From Erwinia phyllosphaerae (GTDB lineage Bacteria > Pseudomonadota > Gammaproteobacteria > Enterobacterales > Enterobacteriaceae): a stretch of DNA of 64,000 nt. Below, piece after piece: positions 18,172 through 28,328 of the stretch. The notes below the pieces were generated by a model that saw only the letters and a program-made list of their open reading frames with translations, made no database searches and was not told where the DNA came from. The translations under genes and the position numbers were made by a program. The DNA lies in contig NZ_JAHSPF010000001.1 in the NCBI RefSeq assembly GCF_019132875.1, positions 701,538 through 765,537 on the forward strand. The letters are read 5' to 3'. The number at the start of each line of letters is the position of its first letter. The first letter of the stretch is position 1.

Positions 18172-18572
18172 AGTTATTCCTGCATAGCATAGAGTTAGTG
18201 GCGTTAGTGCTTTTCTCCTGTGCAAATTCCCTTTCTTCGTTGCGCTGTCACACAACTGTCATTTCCTGAATTAATTCTGTACTTTACCGAAAAAGGAGTA
18301 AAAGCTTTCAGGTTGGTGAGTCATAGCCTTTTCTTATGTTGCTGATATACAGCATTAATTTCCCGTCTCATCAGCATGAGTATCTTGACGTAACAAAAAA
18401 TACACAAACGACAATTGGGAATGAACTGGCAACTTTTTTTCACCGAACGGGCTGGATGCAGAAAAATGGCGGCGGATGCTGCGGTGACTGTGGCAGTAAT
18501 GTGATAATCGTTGTTAATTTGTAGCAGGACAAAGGTACACTCTCCTGCCTGATTATTGATTTGAGCATAAGA
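18172..18572. other. Divergent intergenic region between permease and EamA transporter
   Basis: The region separates two divergent genes and should hold both promoters. A 62-codon frame at 18336-18524 has no ribosome site or familiar sequence and I do not support it. A short inverted repeat (GCAGGA ... TCCTGC) lies at about 18523-18547. Confidence 0.4.
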
Positions 18573-19481
18573 ATGAATTTCCTTTATCCGCTGATGGCGG
18601 TGTTGATCTGGTCGTTCAACGCTATCGTCAGCAAAATTTCCGCTGGCGCTATCGATCCGGCCGCTATCTCTTTCTATCGCTGGTTAATTGCGCTGCTTGC
18701 ACTGACGCCTTTTGTGCTGCCTGCCGTGTGGCGTAATCGGCGTCCGATCGGGCCACATCTCTGGCAATTATTGACGCTCGGCCTGCTTGGCATGGTGCTT
18801 TATCAGAGCCTGGCCTACTACGCCGCGCACAGCGTGAGCGCGCTGTCGATGGGTATTCTGGTTTCGCTGATCCCGCTACTGACCGTGCTAATCAGTATCG
18901 TGCTGTTAAAAGTTGCGCCGACGGTGGGCATTCTGATCGGCAGCGTGCTGTCGTTCAGCGGTCTGGTGTGGCTGATTAGCCAGGGCAATCCTGCGCAGCT
19001 GTTAACGCAGGGCATGGGTACTGGCGAACTGATGCTGTTTGCCGCCTCCACTTCTTATGCGCTGTATGGCGTGCTGACCCGCCGCTGGGCAATTCCACTG
19101 CCGAACTGGCAAAGTCTTTACGTGCAGATTGTGTTTGGCGTCCTGCTATTGCTGCCCGGTTTCCTGCTGGCAAAAGACGTTTCGCTAAACGCGCATAACC
19201 TGCCGCTGGTGCTGTTTGCCGCTATTCCGGCTTCAATTATCTCGCCTTTTTTGTGGATCCAGGGCGTGATGCGAATGGGTGCCAGCACCGCATCGATCTT
19301 TATGAATCTGACGCCCGTTTTTACCGCCGTTATCGCCGTACTGTTTCTGCATGAAAAGCTGCACAGCTACCATTTTATCGGCGGCGGCATTACTCTGTGC
19401 GGCGTGATTCTGGCTCAGCGGCTGCGTACGCCTTTACGCCTGAAAAAAACGGCCGGACGCCAGAAAATTGCTGAAAAATAA
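18573..19481 (+). CDS. EamA/DMT-family transporter
   Basis: 302 residues from the ATG at 18573 (GAG seven bases upstream). A TTG four codons earlier is also in frame but lacks a ribosome site. The protein has ten hydrophobic segments in two EamA repeats: the first begins MAVLIWSFNAIVSKISAG with SFYRWLIALLAL, and the second has the NLTPVFTAVIAVLFLHEKL signature near residue 255. Members export amino acids or other metabolites, or take up small solutes. No substrate can be assigned. The C-terminus is basic, as usual for cytoplasmic tails. It stands alone between the permease and flk. Confidence 0.85.
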   Translation: MNFLYPLMAVLIWSFNAIVSKISAGAIDPAAISFYRWLIALLALTPFVLPAVWRNRRPIGPHLWQLLTLGLLGMVLYQSLAYYAAHSVSALSMGILVSLIPLLTVLISIVLLKVAPTVGILIGSVLSFSGLVWLISQGNPAQLLTQGMGTGELMLFAASTSYALYGVLTRRWAIPLPNWQSLYVQIVFGVLLLLPGFLLAKDVSLNAHNLPLVLFAAIPASIISPFLWIQGVMRMGASTASIFMNLTPVFTAVIAVLFLHEKLHSYHFIGGGITLCGVILAQRLRTPLRLKKTAGRQKIAEK

Positions 19482-19588
19482 TCGGCTCTGCGGCCCCTCG
19501 CCACTACCTATCGCAAAGCGGGATTGTTATCATAGCCAATCCCCTTTTTCCGGTGCGCCCCGGATAATTTTGAGTTAAGGATTTTGCC

Positions 19589-20623
19589 ATGCAACCTCTT
19601 AGTGGCCCCGGTGCGCCATTACCTGGCGAACGTACGACGGTCGAAAACCGACCCGATACCAGCCGAACCGGCCCGGGAGACCAGCCGCTGACGCCCGCTC
19701 AGCGCACCACGCTGGAAAGGCTGATTGTCAAAATCATGTCCCTCAGCTCGTTGAAATCCCCGGAGCTGTGGGCTGGCCTGCGGCATGAGGTCGGCGTGAA
19801 AAATGACGCGGGACTGCTGTCGCGCCATTTCCCGGCGGCCGAGCAGTTTCTGAATACGCGTCTTTCCCAGGTGCAGAATACGCATGCGACCCGTCAGCTG
19901 TTTCAACAGCTGAGCGATCTGCTGCCTCAGGGTAATAATCGCCAGGCGGTCAGCGACTTTATTCGCCAGCAGTTTGGCCATACCGTGCTCAGCTCGTTGA
20001 ATACCGACCAGCTGCGTCAGGTGCTGACGATGTTACAAAACGGACAGATGGCGATCCCGCAGCCGCAGCAGAATCGCGTTACCGACCGTTCGCTGCTGCC
20101 CGCAGAACACCATGCGCTTAATCAGCAGGTGGCGCGCCTGGCTGCCGTTACCGGCGAGCAGCCGGTTAAGCTGTGGACGTCGGCGCTGAAAGTGGTCAAT
20201 CTGCACAGCGGCGATCCGATTCCTTCCCGCCTGTTCCCGCTGCTGACGCAATATTTACAGGTTAGCCAGACGCTCAGCCAGCAGCCTGCGCCCACGCTGC
20301 ATTCACTGCTTGCCACGCTAAAGGTGCCATCCGATCATGCTGAGCAAAGCATGCTGGAAGATGCCAGCCAGCAGCGGTTCCAGCTGCCGCCGCAGGCCGT
20401 ACTGACCGCGGCACAGGCGCAGGATTTGATGAATCTGCTGTTCTCACGCCGCGCCGAGCGTCTGAAAGAGCTGCCGCTGGCCGACAGCGAGATCAATCCT
20501 CAGCCCATCGTCGCGCCCATCAGCTATCTGCCAACGGCGCTACAGCCGCTGGTTAGCCGACCAGCCGTCACCGCTTTTATGGCGCTACTGCTGGTTATTT
20601 TCCTGCTGTGGGTTTTCCTCTGA
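19589..20623 (+). CDS. flk: Flk, flagellar biosynthesis regulator
   Basis: 344 residues (E. coli Flk about 331). The long cytoplasmic part begins MQPLSGPGAPLPGE with Pro- and Gln-rich stretches. A single hydrophobic anchor lies at the very C-terminus (about residues 325-344, AFMALLLVIFLLWVFL). Flk is a tail-anchored inner-membrane protein that prevents premature export of the anti-sigma factor FlgM before the hook is complete. In E. coli flk lies between pdxB and yfcJ-fabB. Here the same order holds but with about 12 kb inserted before flk and 8 kb after it. AAGGA precedes the ATG. Confidence 0.88.
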   Translation: MQPLSGPGAPLPGERTTVENRPDTSRTGPGDQPLTPAQRTTLERLIVKIMSLSSLKSPELWAGLRHEVGVKNDAGLLSRHFPAAEQFLNTRLSQVQNTHATRQLFQQLSDLLPQGNNRQAVSDFIRQQFGHTVLSSLNTDQLRQVLTMLQNGQMAIPQPQQNRVTDRSLLPAEHHALNQQVARLAAVTGEQPVKLWTSALKVVNLHSGDPIPSRLFPLLTQYLQVSQTLSQQPAPTLHSLLATLKVPSDHAEQSMLEDASQQRFQLPPQAVLTAAQAQDLMNLLFSRRAERLKELPLADSEINPQPIVAPISYLPTALQPLVSRPAVTAFMALLLVIFLLWVFL

Positions 20624-20625
20624 GT

Positions 20626-21072
20626 TCAGCAGCCGCACGCCTGTAAGCTTTGCGGCGGCCACTCGCCTTTAGCGGTTCCCTGCGCGATCGGATGACGGTC
20701 GCGCAGCCAGAAATCCAGGCCGCCGATAAGCTCCTTAACGCGAAATCCTGCCGCCGCCAGCTTCCATGCGCCTTTGGTCGAACCGTTACAGCCGATGCCG
20801 TCACAATAGGTGATGTAAACCTTACTTTTATCCAGCGCTGCCAGCGTTTCAGCCGTCATAGTGGCGTGCGGAAAGCTTGCCGCGCCGGGAATATGGCCGG
20901 CCAGGTAATGTTCCGTTGAACGGGTATCGATAACAACGATAGCGGTAATGGCGTTAGCAAGATCCTGCGCTAAATCCCACGCGTCGGTATAGTAAGCCAG
21001 CTTCTCGCGTAGCCAGGCTTCGCTTTGCACGGCTGACGGCGGTGGAAATTGTAAAACAGCGGAAACGGTCAT
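20626..21072 (-). CDS. Rhodanese-domain protein
   Basis: 148 residues from the ATG at 21072, which has a strong AAGGAG; a longer frame upstream crosses the operator and is not used. A single rhodanese domain covers about residues 20-130: VVIDTRSTEHYLAGHIPGA is the CH2A-like motif. The active-site loop is TYCDGIGCNGSTKGAWKLA, with the presumed sulfur-carrying Cys in the CDGIGC turn. FRVKELIGGLDFW follows. Such single-domain proteins move sulfane sulfur or sense persulfides; no substrate can be given. It ends 2 bases from the flk stop (convergent) and is divergent from a MocR regulator that probably controls it. Confidence 0.85.
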   Translation of the reverse strand: MTVSAVLQFPPPSAVQSEAWLREKLAYYTDAWDLAQDLANAITAIVVIDTRSTEHYLAGHIPGAASFPHATMTAETLAALDKSKVYITYCDGIGCNGSTKGAWKLAAAGFRVKELIGGLDFWLRDRHPIAQGTAKGEWPPQSLQACGC

Positions 21073-21114
21073 CGGGGTAGCTCCTTTGCTTAATGTCCCC
21101 GCAATGATAAGGTC

Positions 21115-21140
21115 AATGGGTCTTAATAATAAGACCCATT
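21115..21140. promoter_or_regulatory. Palindromic operator between the rhodanese and mocR genes
   Basis: AATGGGTCTTA and TAAGACCCATT form a perfect 11-base inverted repeat around a 4-base spacer. A third copy of the half-site (TAAGACCATT, 21153-21162) sits directly before the mocR ATG, in direct orientation 23 bases from the second arm. Mixed inverted and direct half-sites are typical of MocR/PdxR binding regions. It overlaps both divergent promoters, so it should serve autoregulation and control of the rhodanese gene. Confidence 0.8.
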
Positions 21141-21162
21141 TTAACCGAAGAGTAAGACCATT

Positions 21163-22593
21163 ATGCCGCTGGCCCGCGCTTCTTTTATTCAGATATTTGC
21201 TTCGCAGCACGGCAGAACGCTACGGGAAAAACTGTGCGCCGCTCTGCGCCAGCTCATCACCAGCGGCACGCTGCCGCAGGGCGAACGACTTCCCTCCTCG
21301 CGCCTGCTGGCTGGCGATTTGTCATTGTCGAGAGTAACGGTAGAAGCAGCCTATGCGCAGCTGGAAAGCGAAGGCTATCTGTTTCGTCAAACCGGCAAAG
21401 GGACTTTTGTTGCCGTTGGGCTGCCAGAGATGCAGCGCGTCAGAAAACCAGGCCGGACAGAAAAACCCGCGTTTTCCGCACGGGGAGCGCGCATTGTAGC
21501 GACCGGCGGCTGTAGCGATCCTCTTTTCCCTCAGGCTTTCGCCGCCGGTTCGCCGGATCTGCGTGCTTTTCCTCACGATATCTGGCGACGGCTGACCGTA
21601 CAGCGTTTGCGCCACGAGCCGGAAAAAATGATGGGCTATGGTAGCCCGCAAGGGTTGCCGGAACTGCGTCAGGCGGTGGCCCGTTATCTCCACTTGTCGC
21701 GCGGCGTGCGCTGTAAAGCGGAGCAGGTCATCATTCTGACCAGTTCTCAGCAGGCGTTACAGATGCTGGCAATGCTGCTGTGCGATCCGGGCGAGCAGAT
21801 CTGGCTGGAAGAGCCGGGCTATAGTGGCGCTCATCATGCTTTTGTCAGCGCGGGTGCCGCAGTCAGTACGGTGGCGCTGGACGATCAGGGTGCCAGAATT
21901 CCCGAGCGGCCAGCGGCCAAACTGGTCTACCTGACGCCTTCCCATCAGTATCCAACGGGCGTGGCGATGAGCCTGGCGCGTCGTCTGCAATGGCTGCATT
22001 TCGCCCGTACGCAAAATGCCTGGCTGATTGAAGATGACTACGACAGCGAATTTTATTACGACAGCCAGCCTGCGCCCGCCATGCAAGGGCTGGATAGCGC
22101 CGGACGCGTGCTCTATCTGGGCACGTTTTCCAAAACGCTGTTCCCTTCCCTGCGGCTGGCTTATCTGGTTGTCCCTTCCGCCCTGGTCAGTCCTTTTTGC
22201 CGCCTGCGCAGCGTCATGGACGGGCATAGCGCACAGCTTCTACAGGCAGTGACGGCAGATTTTATCAATAACGGTCACTTTCAGGCGCATTTACGGCTGA
22301 TGCGTAAGCTGTATGCCAGCCGCCGCGATCTGCTTCTGACGCAGCTTTCAGCGAGGCTGGACGATAAGCTCAAGCCGCTGAGCCACCAGCACGGTTTACA
22401 GTTAACGGTTACGCTGCCGGATGGCGGAGAAGAGAGATTAACGCGCCAGGCTTTGCAGACGGGTTTGCTGCTGCCGCGGCTGTCGCCGTTATATCAGGGA
22501 ACGGCGCGCCAGGAAGGCTGGCTGCTGGGATTCTCCGCCCTGCAGCGAGCGGAGATTATTAGCGCGGTCGACAAGCTTGCGCGCCTGTTTTAG
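21163..22593 (+). CDS. MocR-family (GntR-aminotransferase fusion) transcriptional regulator
   Basis: 476 residues. The N-terminal GntR-type winged helix (about 1-75) reads LRQLITSGTLPQGERLPSSR, then LSLSRVTVEAAYAQLESEG. A linker follows, then a full class I aminotransferase-like domain (about 115-476) with GSPQGLPELRQAVARYL, IEDDYDSEFYYD and the PLP-binding lysine in GTFSKTLFPSLRLAY. MocR proteins bind PLP or a PLP-amino acid adduct and usually regulate a divergent neighbour, here the rhodanese gene. It is not next to pdxST, so calling it PdxR is not justified. It ends 8 bases from the convergent porin gene. Confidence 0.9.
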   Translation: MPLARASFIQIFASQHGRTLREKLCAALRQLITSGTLPQGERLPSSRLLAGDLSLSRVTVEAAYAQLESEGYLFRQTGKGTFVAVGLPEMQRVRKPGRTEKPAFSARGARIVATGGCSDPLFPQAFAAGSPDLRAFPHDIWRRLTVQRLRHEPEKMMGYGSPQGLPELRQAVARYLHLSRGVRCKAEQVIILTSSQQALQMLAMLLCDPGEQIWLEEPGYSGAHHAFVSAGAAVSTVALDDQGARIPERPAAKLVYLTPSHQYPTGVAMSLARRLQWLHFARTQNAWLIEDDYDSEFYYDSQPAPAMQGLDSAGRVLYLGTFSKTLFPSLRLAYLVVPSALVSPFCRLRSVMDGHSAQLLQAVTADFINNGHFQAHLRLMRKLYASRRDLLLTQLSARLDDKLKPLSHQHGLQLTVTLPDGGEERLTRQALQTGLLLPRLSPLYQGTARQEGWLLGFSALQRAEIISAVDKLARLF

Positions 22594-22601
22594 TTACCGG
22601 T

Positions 22602-23909
<1,308 letters not shown>

Positions 23910-23926
23910 TTAATTGATAGAACGCG

Positions 23927-25585
23927 TTATTCCTGTAGCCACCATATCGCCTCAAAGGGCCGCAGAATGCAGGGCTGCGGCTGATGGGGCGCGTCGTCAT
24001 AGTTACTGATCACCCTGCGCCAGCCGGCGACGGCAATATCAGTGTTTTGCCAGTGAAGCGGCTCGCGGCGCAAATTGGCCACTACCAGAAGCCGCTGTCC
24101 GTTCCAGCATCGCAGGTAGCTCCACAGCGCCGGATGCAGCGGCGCAAGATCGTTATAATCGCCAGACGTCAGCAGCGGGAGCTGTTTGCGCAGGGCGATA
24201 AGCTGGCGATAGGTATGAAAAACTGAATCAGGATCGGCAACCGCGTCTTCCACATTTACCGTTAAGTAGTTTTGCGCGCAGCTCAGCCAGGGCTGGCCGG
24301 TAGTGAAGCCTGCGTTAGCTTCTGCGCTCCACTGCATCGGCGTACGGCTGTTATCACGTGATTTGCTGGCCAGTACGGAGAGTAAATCGGCTTCGCTGCG
24401 GCCTTCGGCGCGCAGTTCGGCATACATAGTCAGGCTTTCGACATCACGGTACTGCCCGATATGGCTGAAGCCCGGATTAGTCATCCCAATCTCTTCACCC
24501 TGATAGATATAGGGCGTGCCCTGCATACCGTGCAGCACCATTGCCAGCATTTTTGCCGCAGGAACGCGTAACCTGCCGTCATCCCCGAAGCGAGAAACGA
24601 TGCGCGGCTGATCGTGGTTGCACCAGAACAGCGCGTTCCAGGCCCGTCCATGCATACCGCGCTGCCAGTGGTTGAAAATGCGCTTAAGCTCAATAAAATC
24701 GGGCGCGGCCAGCGACCACTTGTCGCCGCCGGGATAGTCGACCTTCAGATGATGAAAATTAAAGGTCATGGAAAGCTCGCTGCCATCACTGGCCGCATAT
24801 TGCTGACAGTTTGCCAGCGTGGTAGAGGACATTTCGCCTACCGTCATCAGTCCGAGCGGCTGAAACACCTCACGGCTCATTTCCCGCAGATAGTCGTGAA
24901 TCAGCGAGCCATCGGTATAGAAGCACCGTCCATCGCCCTCCCTGTCTTCAGGCAGCGCCGGATGCTTGGCCACCAGGTTAATCACGTCCAGACGAAGTCC
25001 ATCAACGCCTTTTGCCGCCCAAAACCGACAGATTTGCTTCAGTTCATCCCGTACCGGCGGATGTTCCCAGTTAAGATCGGCCTGCTCAACAGCATACAGA
25101 TGCAGATAATATTGCCCGCTGGCCTGATGCCATTGCCAGGCTGAACCGCCAAATTTAGAACGCCAGCTGTTCGGCGGCTGGCCATCCTTACCGTCCCGCC
25201 AGATATAAAATGGCCGATATGGGCTATCCGCATCCTGTGCGGCCACAAACCAGGGATGCTGCGTCGAGGTGTGGTTGAACACCATATCCATCACGATACG
25301 AATATTGCGCCGGTGCGCTTCGGCTACCAGCCGCTCAAAATCCTCCATGGTGCCGTAAAGAGGATCGATAGCGCAGTAGTCGGCCACGTCATAACCGTTA
25401 TCAACCTGCGGCGAAATATACACAGGCGTTAACCAGACGGCATCCACGCCCAGCAGATGCAAATAATCCAGTCGGGAAATAACGCCGTTTAAATCGCCGT
25501 AGCCGTTGCCGCTGCTGTCCTGAAAACTTTTTGGGTAAATTTGATAAATAACGCCGTTCTGCCACCAGGCAACTGTCTTACTCAT
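23927..25585 (-). CDS. treC: Trehalose-6-phosphate hydrolase
   Basis: 552 residues (E. coli TreC 551). A GH13 enzyme that splits trehalose 6-phosphate, made by the PTS, into glucose and glucose 6-phosphate. It begins WWQNGVIYQIYPKSFQDSSGNG. The four GH13 regions are visible: MDMVFNHTS, GLRLDVINLVAK with the nucleophile Asp, VGEMSSTT with the acid/base Glu, and CNHDQPRIVSRFGDD. The C-terminal beta domain is complete. The gene follows treB by 14 bases in one operon. Confidence 0.96.
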   Translation of the reverse strand: MSKTVAWWQNGVIYQIYPKSFQDSSGNGYGDLNGVISRLDYLHLLGVDAVWLTPVYISPQVDNGYDVADYCAIDPLYGTMEDFERLVAEAHRRNIRIVMDMVFNHTSTQHPWFVAAQDADSPYRPFYIWRDGKDGQPPNSWRSKFGGSAWQWHQASGQYYLHLYAVEQADLNWEHPPVRDELKQICRFWAAKGVDGLRLDVINLVAKHPALPEDREGDGRCFYTDGSLIHDYLREMSREVFQPLGLMTVGEMSSTTLANCQQYAASDGSELSMTFNFHHLKVDYPGGDKWSLAAPDFIELKRIFNHWQRGMHGRAWNALFWCNHDQPRIVSRFGDDGRLRVPAAKMLAMVLHGMQGTPYIYQGEEIGMTNPGFSHIGQYRDVESLTMYAELRAEGRSEADLLSVLASKSRDNSRTPMQWSAEANAGFTTGQPWLSCAQNYLTVNVEDAVADPDSVFHTYRQLIALRKQLPLLTSGDYNDLAPLHPALWSYLRCWNGQRLLVVANLRREPLHWQNTDIAVAGWRRVISNYDDAPHQPQPCILRPFEAIWWLQE

Positions 25586-25599
25586 AAATAATCCTTTAA

Positions 25600-27015
25600 T
25601 TATGCCGGAATTTCGCCACGTCTGGCCTTATAGCGGTAAACCAACAGCGTTAATAATAGAGGGACAATAATTGCCACCAGCATCGCCGTCAGAAATACCA
25701 GCCAGAACTGAGGCTGAATAGATAAAATTCCCGGCAGGCCGCCGACGCCAATACTGTTAGCCAGCACGCCGTTTAATCCGCAAAGCAGTCCTGCGACAGA
25801 AGAGCCGATCATGGCGCATAACATGGGAAAGCGATATTTCAGGTTAATGCCGTACATGGCAGGTTCCGTTACGCCTAAATAAGCGGAAATAGCGGCAGGA
25901 ACGGATATTTCTCTTTCGTTAACTTTACGGCTAATAATAATAATGCCAACCACGGCGGAAGCCTGGGCGATATTCGATAGCGCAATCAGCGGCCACAGCG
26001 GCGTGCCGCCCGAGCTGTTAATCATCTGCAAATCAATCGCCAGCGTGGTCTGGTGTATGCCGGTAATCACCAGCGGCGCATAAAGAAAACCAAACAGCGC
26101 AGCGCCAATCGGCGCAAAGCTGCCGGTCATTAACGCGGTGACGCCCCATGCCACGCCGTCGCCAATCAGCCTGCCAAAAGGCCCGATAAGCGCATGCGCA
26201 AGAAATACGCCCAGCAAAATGGTGAAAATCGGCACCACGACCAGCCAGAGATACTCCGGCACCCATTTTTTCAAGCGGAGCTCAATCCAGGCCAGCGCCA
26301 TACCGGCCAGCACTGACGGGATCACCTGCGCCTGGTAGCCTACCTTTGCAATCACAAACCAGCCGAAATCCCAGAAAGCCGGCGTTTGCTGCCCGAGCAG
26401 ATAGGAATTCATCAGCTGTGGTGAAACAAGGGTGATACCCAGAACCAGACCCAGCACTGGCGTACCGCCCATCTTTTTTACCGTTGACCAGCAAACGGCT
26501 ACCGGCAAAAACATAAATATCGCTTCGCCCGGCAGCCACAGGAAGTCATAGATATTTTGCCAGGCTGGATGCTGCTGCGCCAGCGTCTGCCCGTTGGGAA
26601 AAGGCAGGTCGCCGATAATATTGCGGAAGCCTAAGATTAAACCGCCGCAGATTAACGCGGGTAACAGGGGGAAGAAAATTTCAGCGAGATGAGAAAGCGC
26701 TCGCTCATGTGCTTTCATATTCTGTCGCGCGGCCATTTTTAACTGTTCTTTATCCACCGAACCAGAACCGATTTTAGCCTGTAGCGCCTGATAATAACTT
26801 TCCACCTCTGTTCCGATTACAACCTGGAACTGGCCGGCATTGGTAAAACAGCCTTTAACCGCAGATAACGCTTCGATAGCTTTCGGTTGAGCAAGTTCGG
26901 GATCGGCAAGCACAAAACGTAATCGGGTAATACAGTGGCTGACGGCAGCAATATTTTCGCGACCGCCTACCAGTTCGATCAGGCGATCGATATCCTGCTC
27001 TTTTATATTTTTCAT
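25600..27015 (-). CDS. treB: Trehalose-specific PTS enzyme IIBC
   Basis: 471 residues (E. coli TreB 473). The EIIB domain is N-terminal, with the phosphorylated Cys28 in AAVSHCITRLRFVL. The EIIC domain (about 110-465) is polytopic and includes FFPLLPALICGGLILGFRN and the APLVITGIHQTTLAIDLQMI sugar-site region. It imports and phosphorylates trehalose to trehalose 6-phosphate with the EIIA of the glucose PTS (crr), since there is no EIIA domain here. It is the first gene of treB-treC-lamB and sits behind the TreR operator. Confidence 0.96.
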   Translation of the reverse strand: MKNIKEQDIDRLIELVGGRENIAAVSHCITRLRFVLADPELAQPKAIEALSAVKGCFTNAGQFQVVIGTEVESYYQALQAKIGSGSVDKEQLKMAARQNMKAHERALSHLAEIFFPLLPALICGGLILGFRNIIGDLPFPNGQTLAQQHPAWQNIYDFLWLPGEAIFMFLPVAVCWSTVKKMGGTPVLGLVLGITLVSPQLMNSYLLGQQTPAFWDFGWFVIAKVGYQAQVIPSVLAGMALAWIELRLKKWVPEYLWLVVVPIFTILLGVFLAHALIGPFGRLIGDGVAWGVTALMTGSFAPIGAALFGFLYAPLVITGIHQTTLAIDLQMINSSGGTPLWPLIALSNIAQASAVVGIIIISRKVNEREISVPAAISAYLGVTEPAMYGINLKYRFPMLCAMIGSSVAGLLCGLNGVLANSIGVGGLPGILSIQPQFWLVFLTAMLVAIIVPLLLTLLVYRYKARRGEIPA

Positions 27016-27205
27016 AAAAATCCCTTTATTAATTTATATTAATATGAAAATACCAGGAAAAATGAAAGCCCATTTAAATAACCTGAAGTCCTGATAATTT
27101 AATAATCCTTTAACTTTACACTCACACTATTTACCGCTCCGCGTCCGGAAAATAGCGCGTTTTTTTAGTTTCCCGAGTGTAACTATTAATATTCCCGCCA
27201 GGAAA

Positions 27206-27217
27206 GGGAACGTTCCC
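27206..27217. promoter_or_regulatory. TreR operator upstream of treB
   Basis: GGGAACGTTCCC is a perfect 12-base palindrome matching the TreR box, 190 bases before the treB start and just upstream of the treR end. At 27221-27240 the minus strand has a TGTGATC half-site that could bind CRP, weaker than the TreR site. Together they fit trehalose-6-phosphate induction and catabolite control. Confidence 0.8.
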
Positions 27218-27265
27218 ATTCTGAAGCAAAGATCACAAAACCCGTGGTTTTACCGGCAGGTGGAT

Positions 27266-28213
27266 TCAGGAAATTTTGCAGGCAACAACAGCGTGCTGAA
27301 TACCGGATTCGCCGTTTAGCTGAGCAAGCAGCTGTGTGGCCGCCAGTAGACCTGCTTCACCGTAGCCAAACTCTACCGACAGGGTCTCAGGGAATAAAAA
27401 TTTAGCCAGCTGGGTATTACCGATAGCGCAAACCTGCACGTGACCGAACTGAGGCTGCTGCAAATATTTGTTAGCGCCCAGCGCAATGCTGTCTGAGGCA
27501 CAGATAAGCGCGGTAGTTTCTGGCCCCAGAACGCTGGCGGCACGCTCAAAGCCGTACTGATATGTCAGCTCGCCCAGCTCGCTAAGCGGGCTGAGCTGCA
27601 GGCGCTGACAGCCAGCAAGATAAGCCTGATAGCGCGAGGCTCCGGTGGTGGCGTCGCGCTGATCAACGCCGAGATAGCTGATATGCCGATGCCCATGCTG
27701 ATAAAGATGGTCCATCAGCAGGTTGACCGCGCCCCTATCGTCATAGCAGACCGAGGAAAAACCGGCGTACTGGCGCACCATAATCACCATTTTATCCTGC
27801 CACTTGCTGAACATTTCTGCGCTCAGCCCGCTGAAGCCAAACAGGATGACGCCATCCACATGACGCTGGGCCAGCATCTGTAACTGCCCTTGTACCAGTT
27901 GCGGATCGAACTGGCTTTCCATCACGATGGGATCGAAACCCTGCTGATAAAACAGCGGCAGCATTTCCCTGACCGCCTGATTTTCAGCCGGAGAGTCGAG
28001 GCGCGACACGATAATACCTATTACCTTGTCGCTTTGTTCACGCATGGCACGGGCCGATCTGGAGGGAGTAAAACTCTGCTGGCGAATTATCGCTTCAACT
28101 TTTTCACGCGTTTTCTGGCTGACGCCGCTTTCTGCATTGAGCACGCGTGAAACGGTAGATTTCCCTACGCCGCTCAGACGAGCAATATCCTTAATGGTCA
28201 GGCGATTATTCAT
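27266..28213 (-). CDS. treR: Trehalose operon repressor TreR (LacI family)
   Basis: 315 residues from the ATG at 28213, the same length as E. coli TreR; the 18 upstream codons are not family-like. The LacI helix-turn-helix LTIKDIARLSGVGKSTVSRVLN is at the N-terminus with hinge SARAMREQ. The sugar-binding domain contains VIGIIVSRLDSPAENQAVR and GVILFGFSGL. TreR represses treBC and is released by trehalose 6-phosphate. It is encoded upstream of treB in the same direction, separated by about 250 bases that hold the operator. Confidence 0.95.
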   Translation of the reverse strand: MNNRLTIKDIARLSGVGKSTVSRVLNAESGVSQKTREKVEAIIRQQSFTPSRSARAMREQSDKVIGIIVSRLDSPAENQAVREMLPLFYQQGFDPIVMESQFDPQLVQGQLQMLAQRHVDGVILFGFSGLSAEMFSKWQDKMVIMVRQYAGFSSVCYDDRGAVNLLMDHLYQHGHRHISYLGVDQRDATTGASRYQAYLAGCQRLQLSPLSELGELTYQYGFERAASVLGPETTALICASDSIALGANKYLQQPQFGHVQVCAIGNTQLAKFLFPETLSVEFGYGEAGLLAATQLLAQLNGESGIQHAVVACKIS

Positions 28214-28328
28214 ACATCTGTTGAGAGTTAATAAGACAGGCTGCCAGACTAGCGTATTTAACGGCAATAATCAGCCGTGCGGAAAGGTCGGCCATTGCTA
28301 CACAGCCGACCTGCTAGTAGCCCACAGG

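Noticed and set aside
18336..18524. 62-codon frame between permease and EamA gene
   Set aside because: No ribosome site and no coherent protein features; the region is better explained as two divergent promoters.
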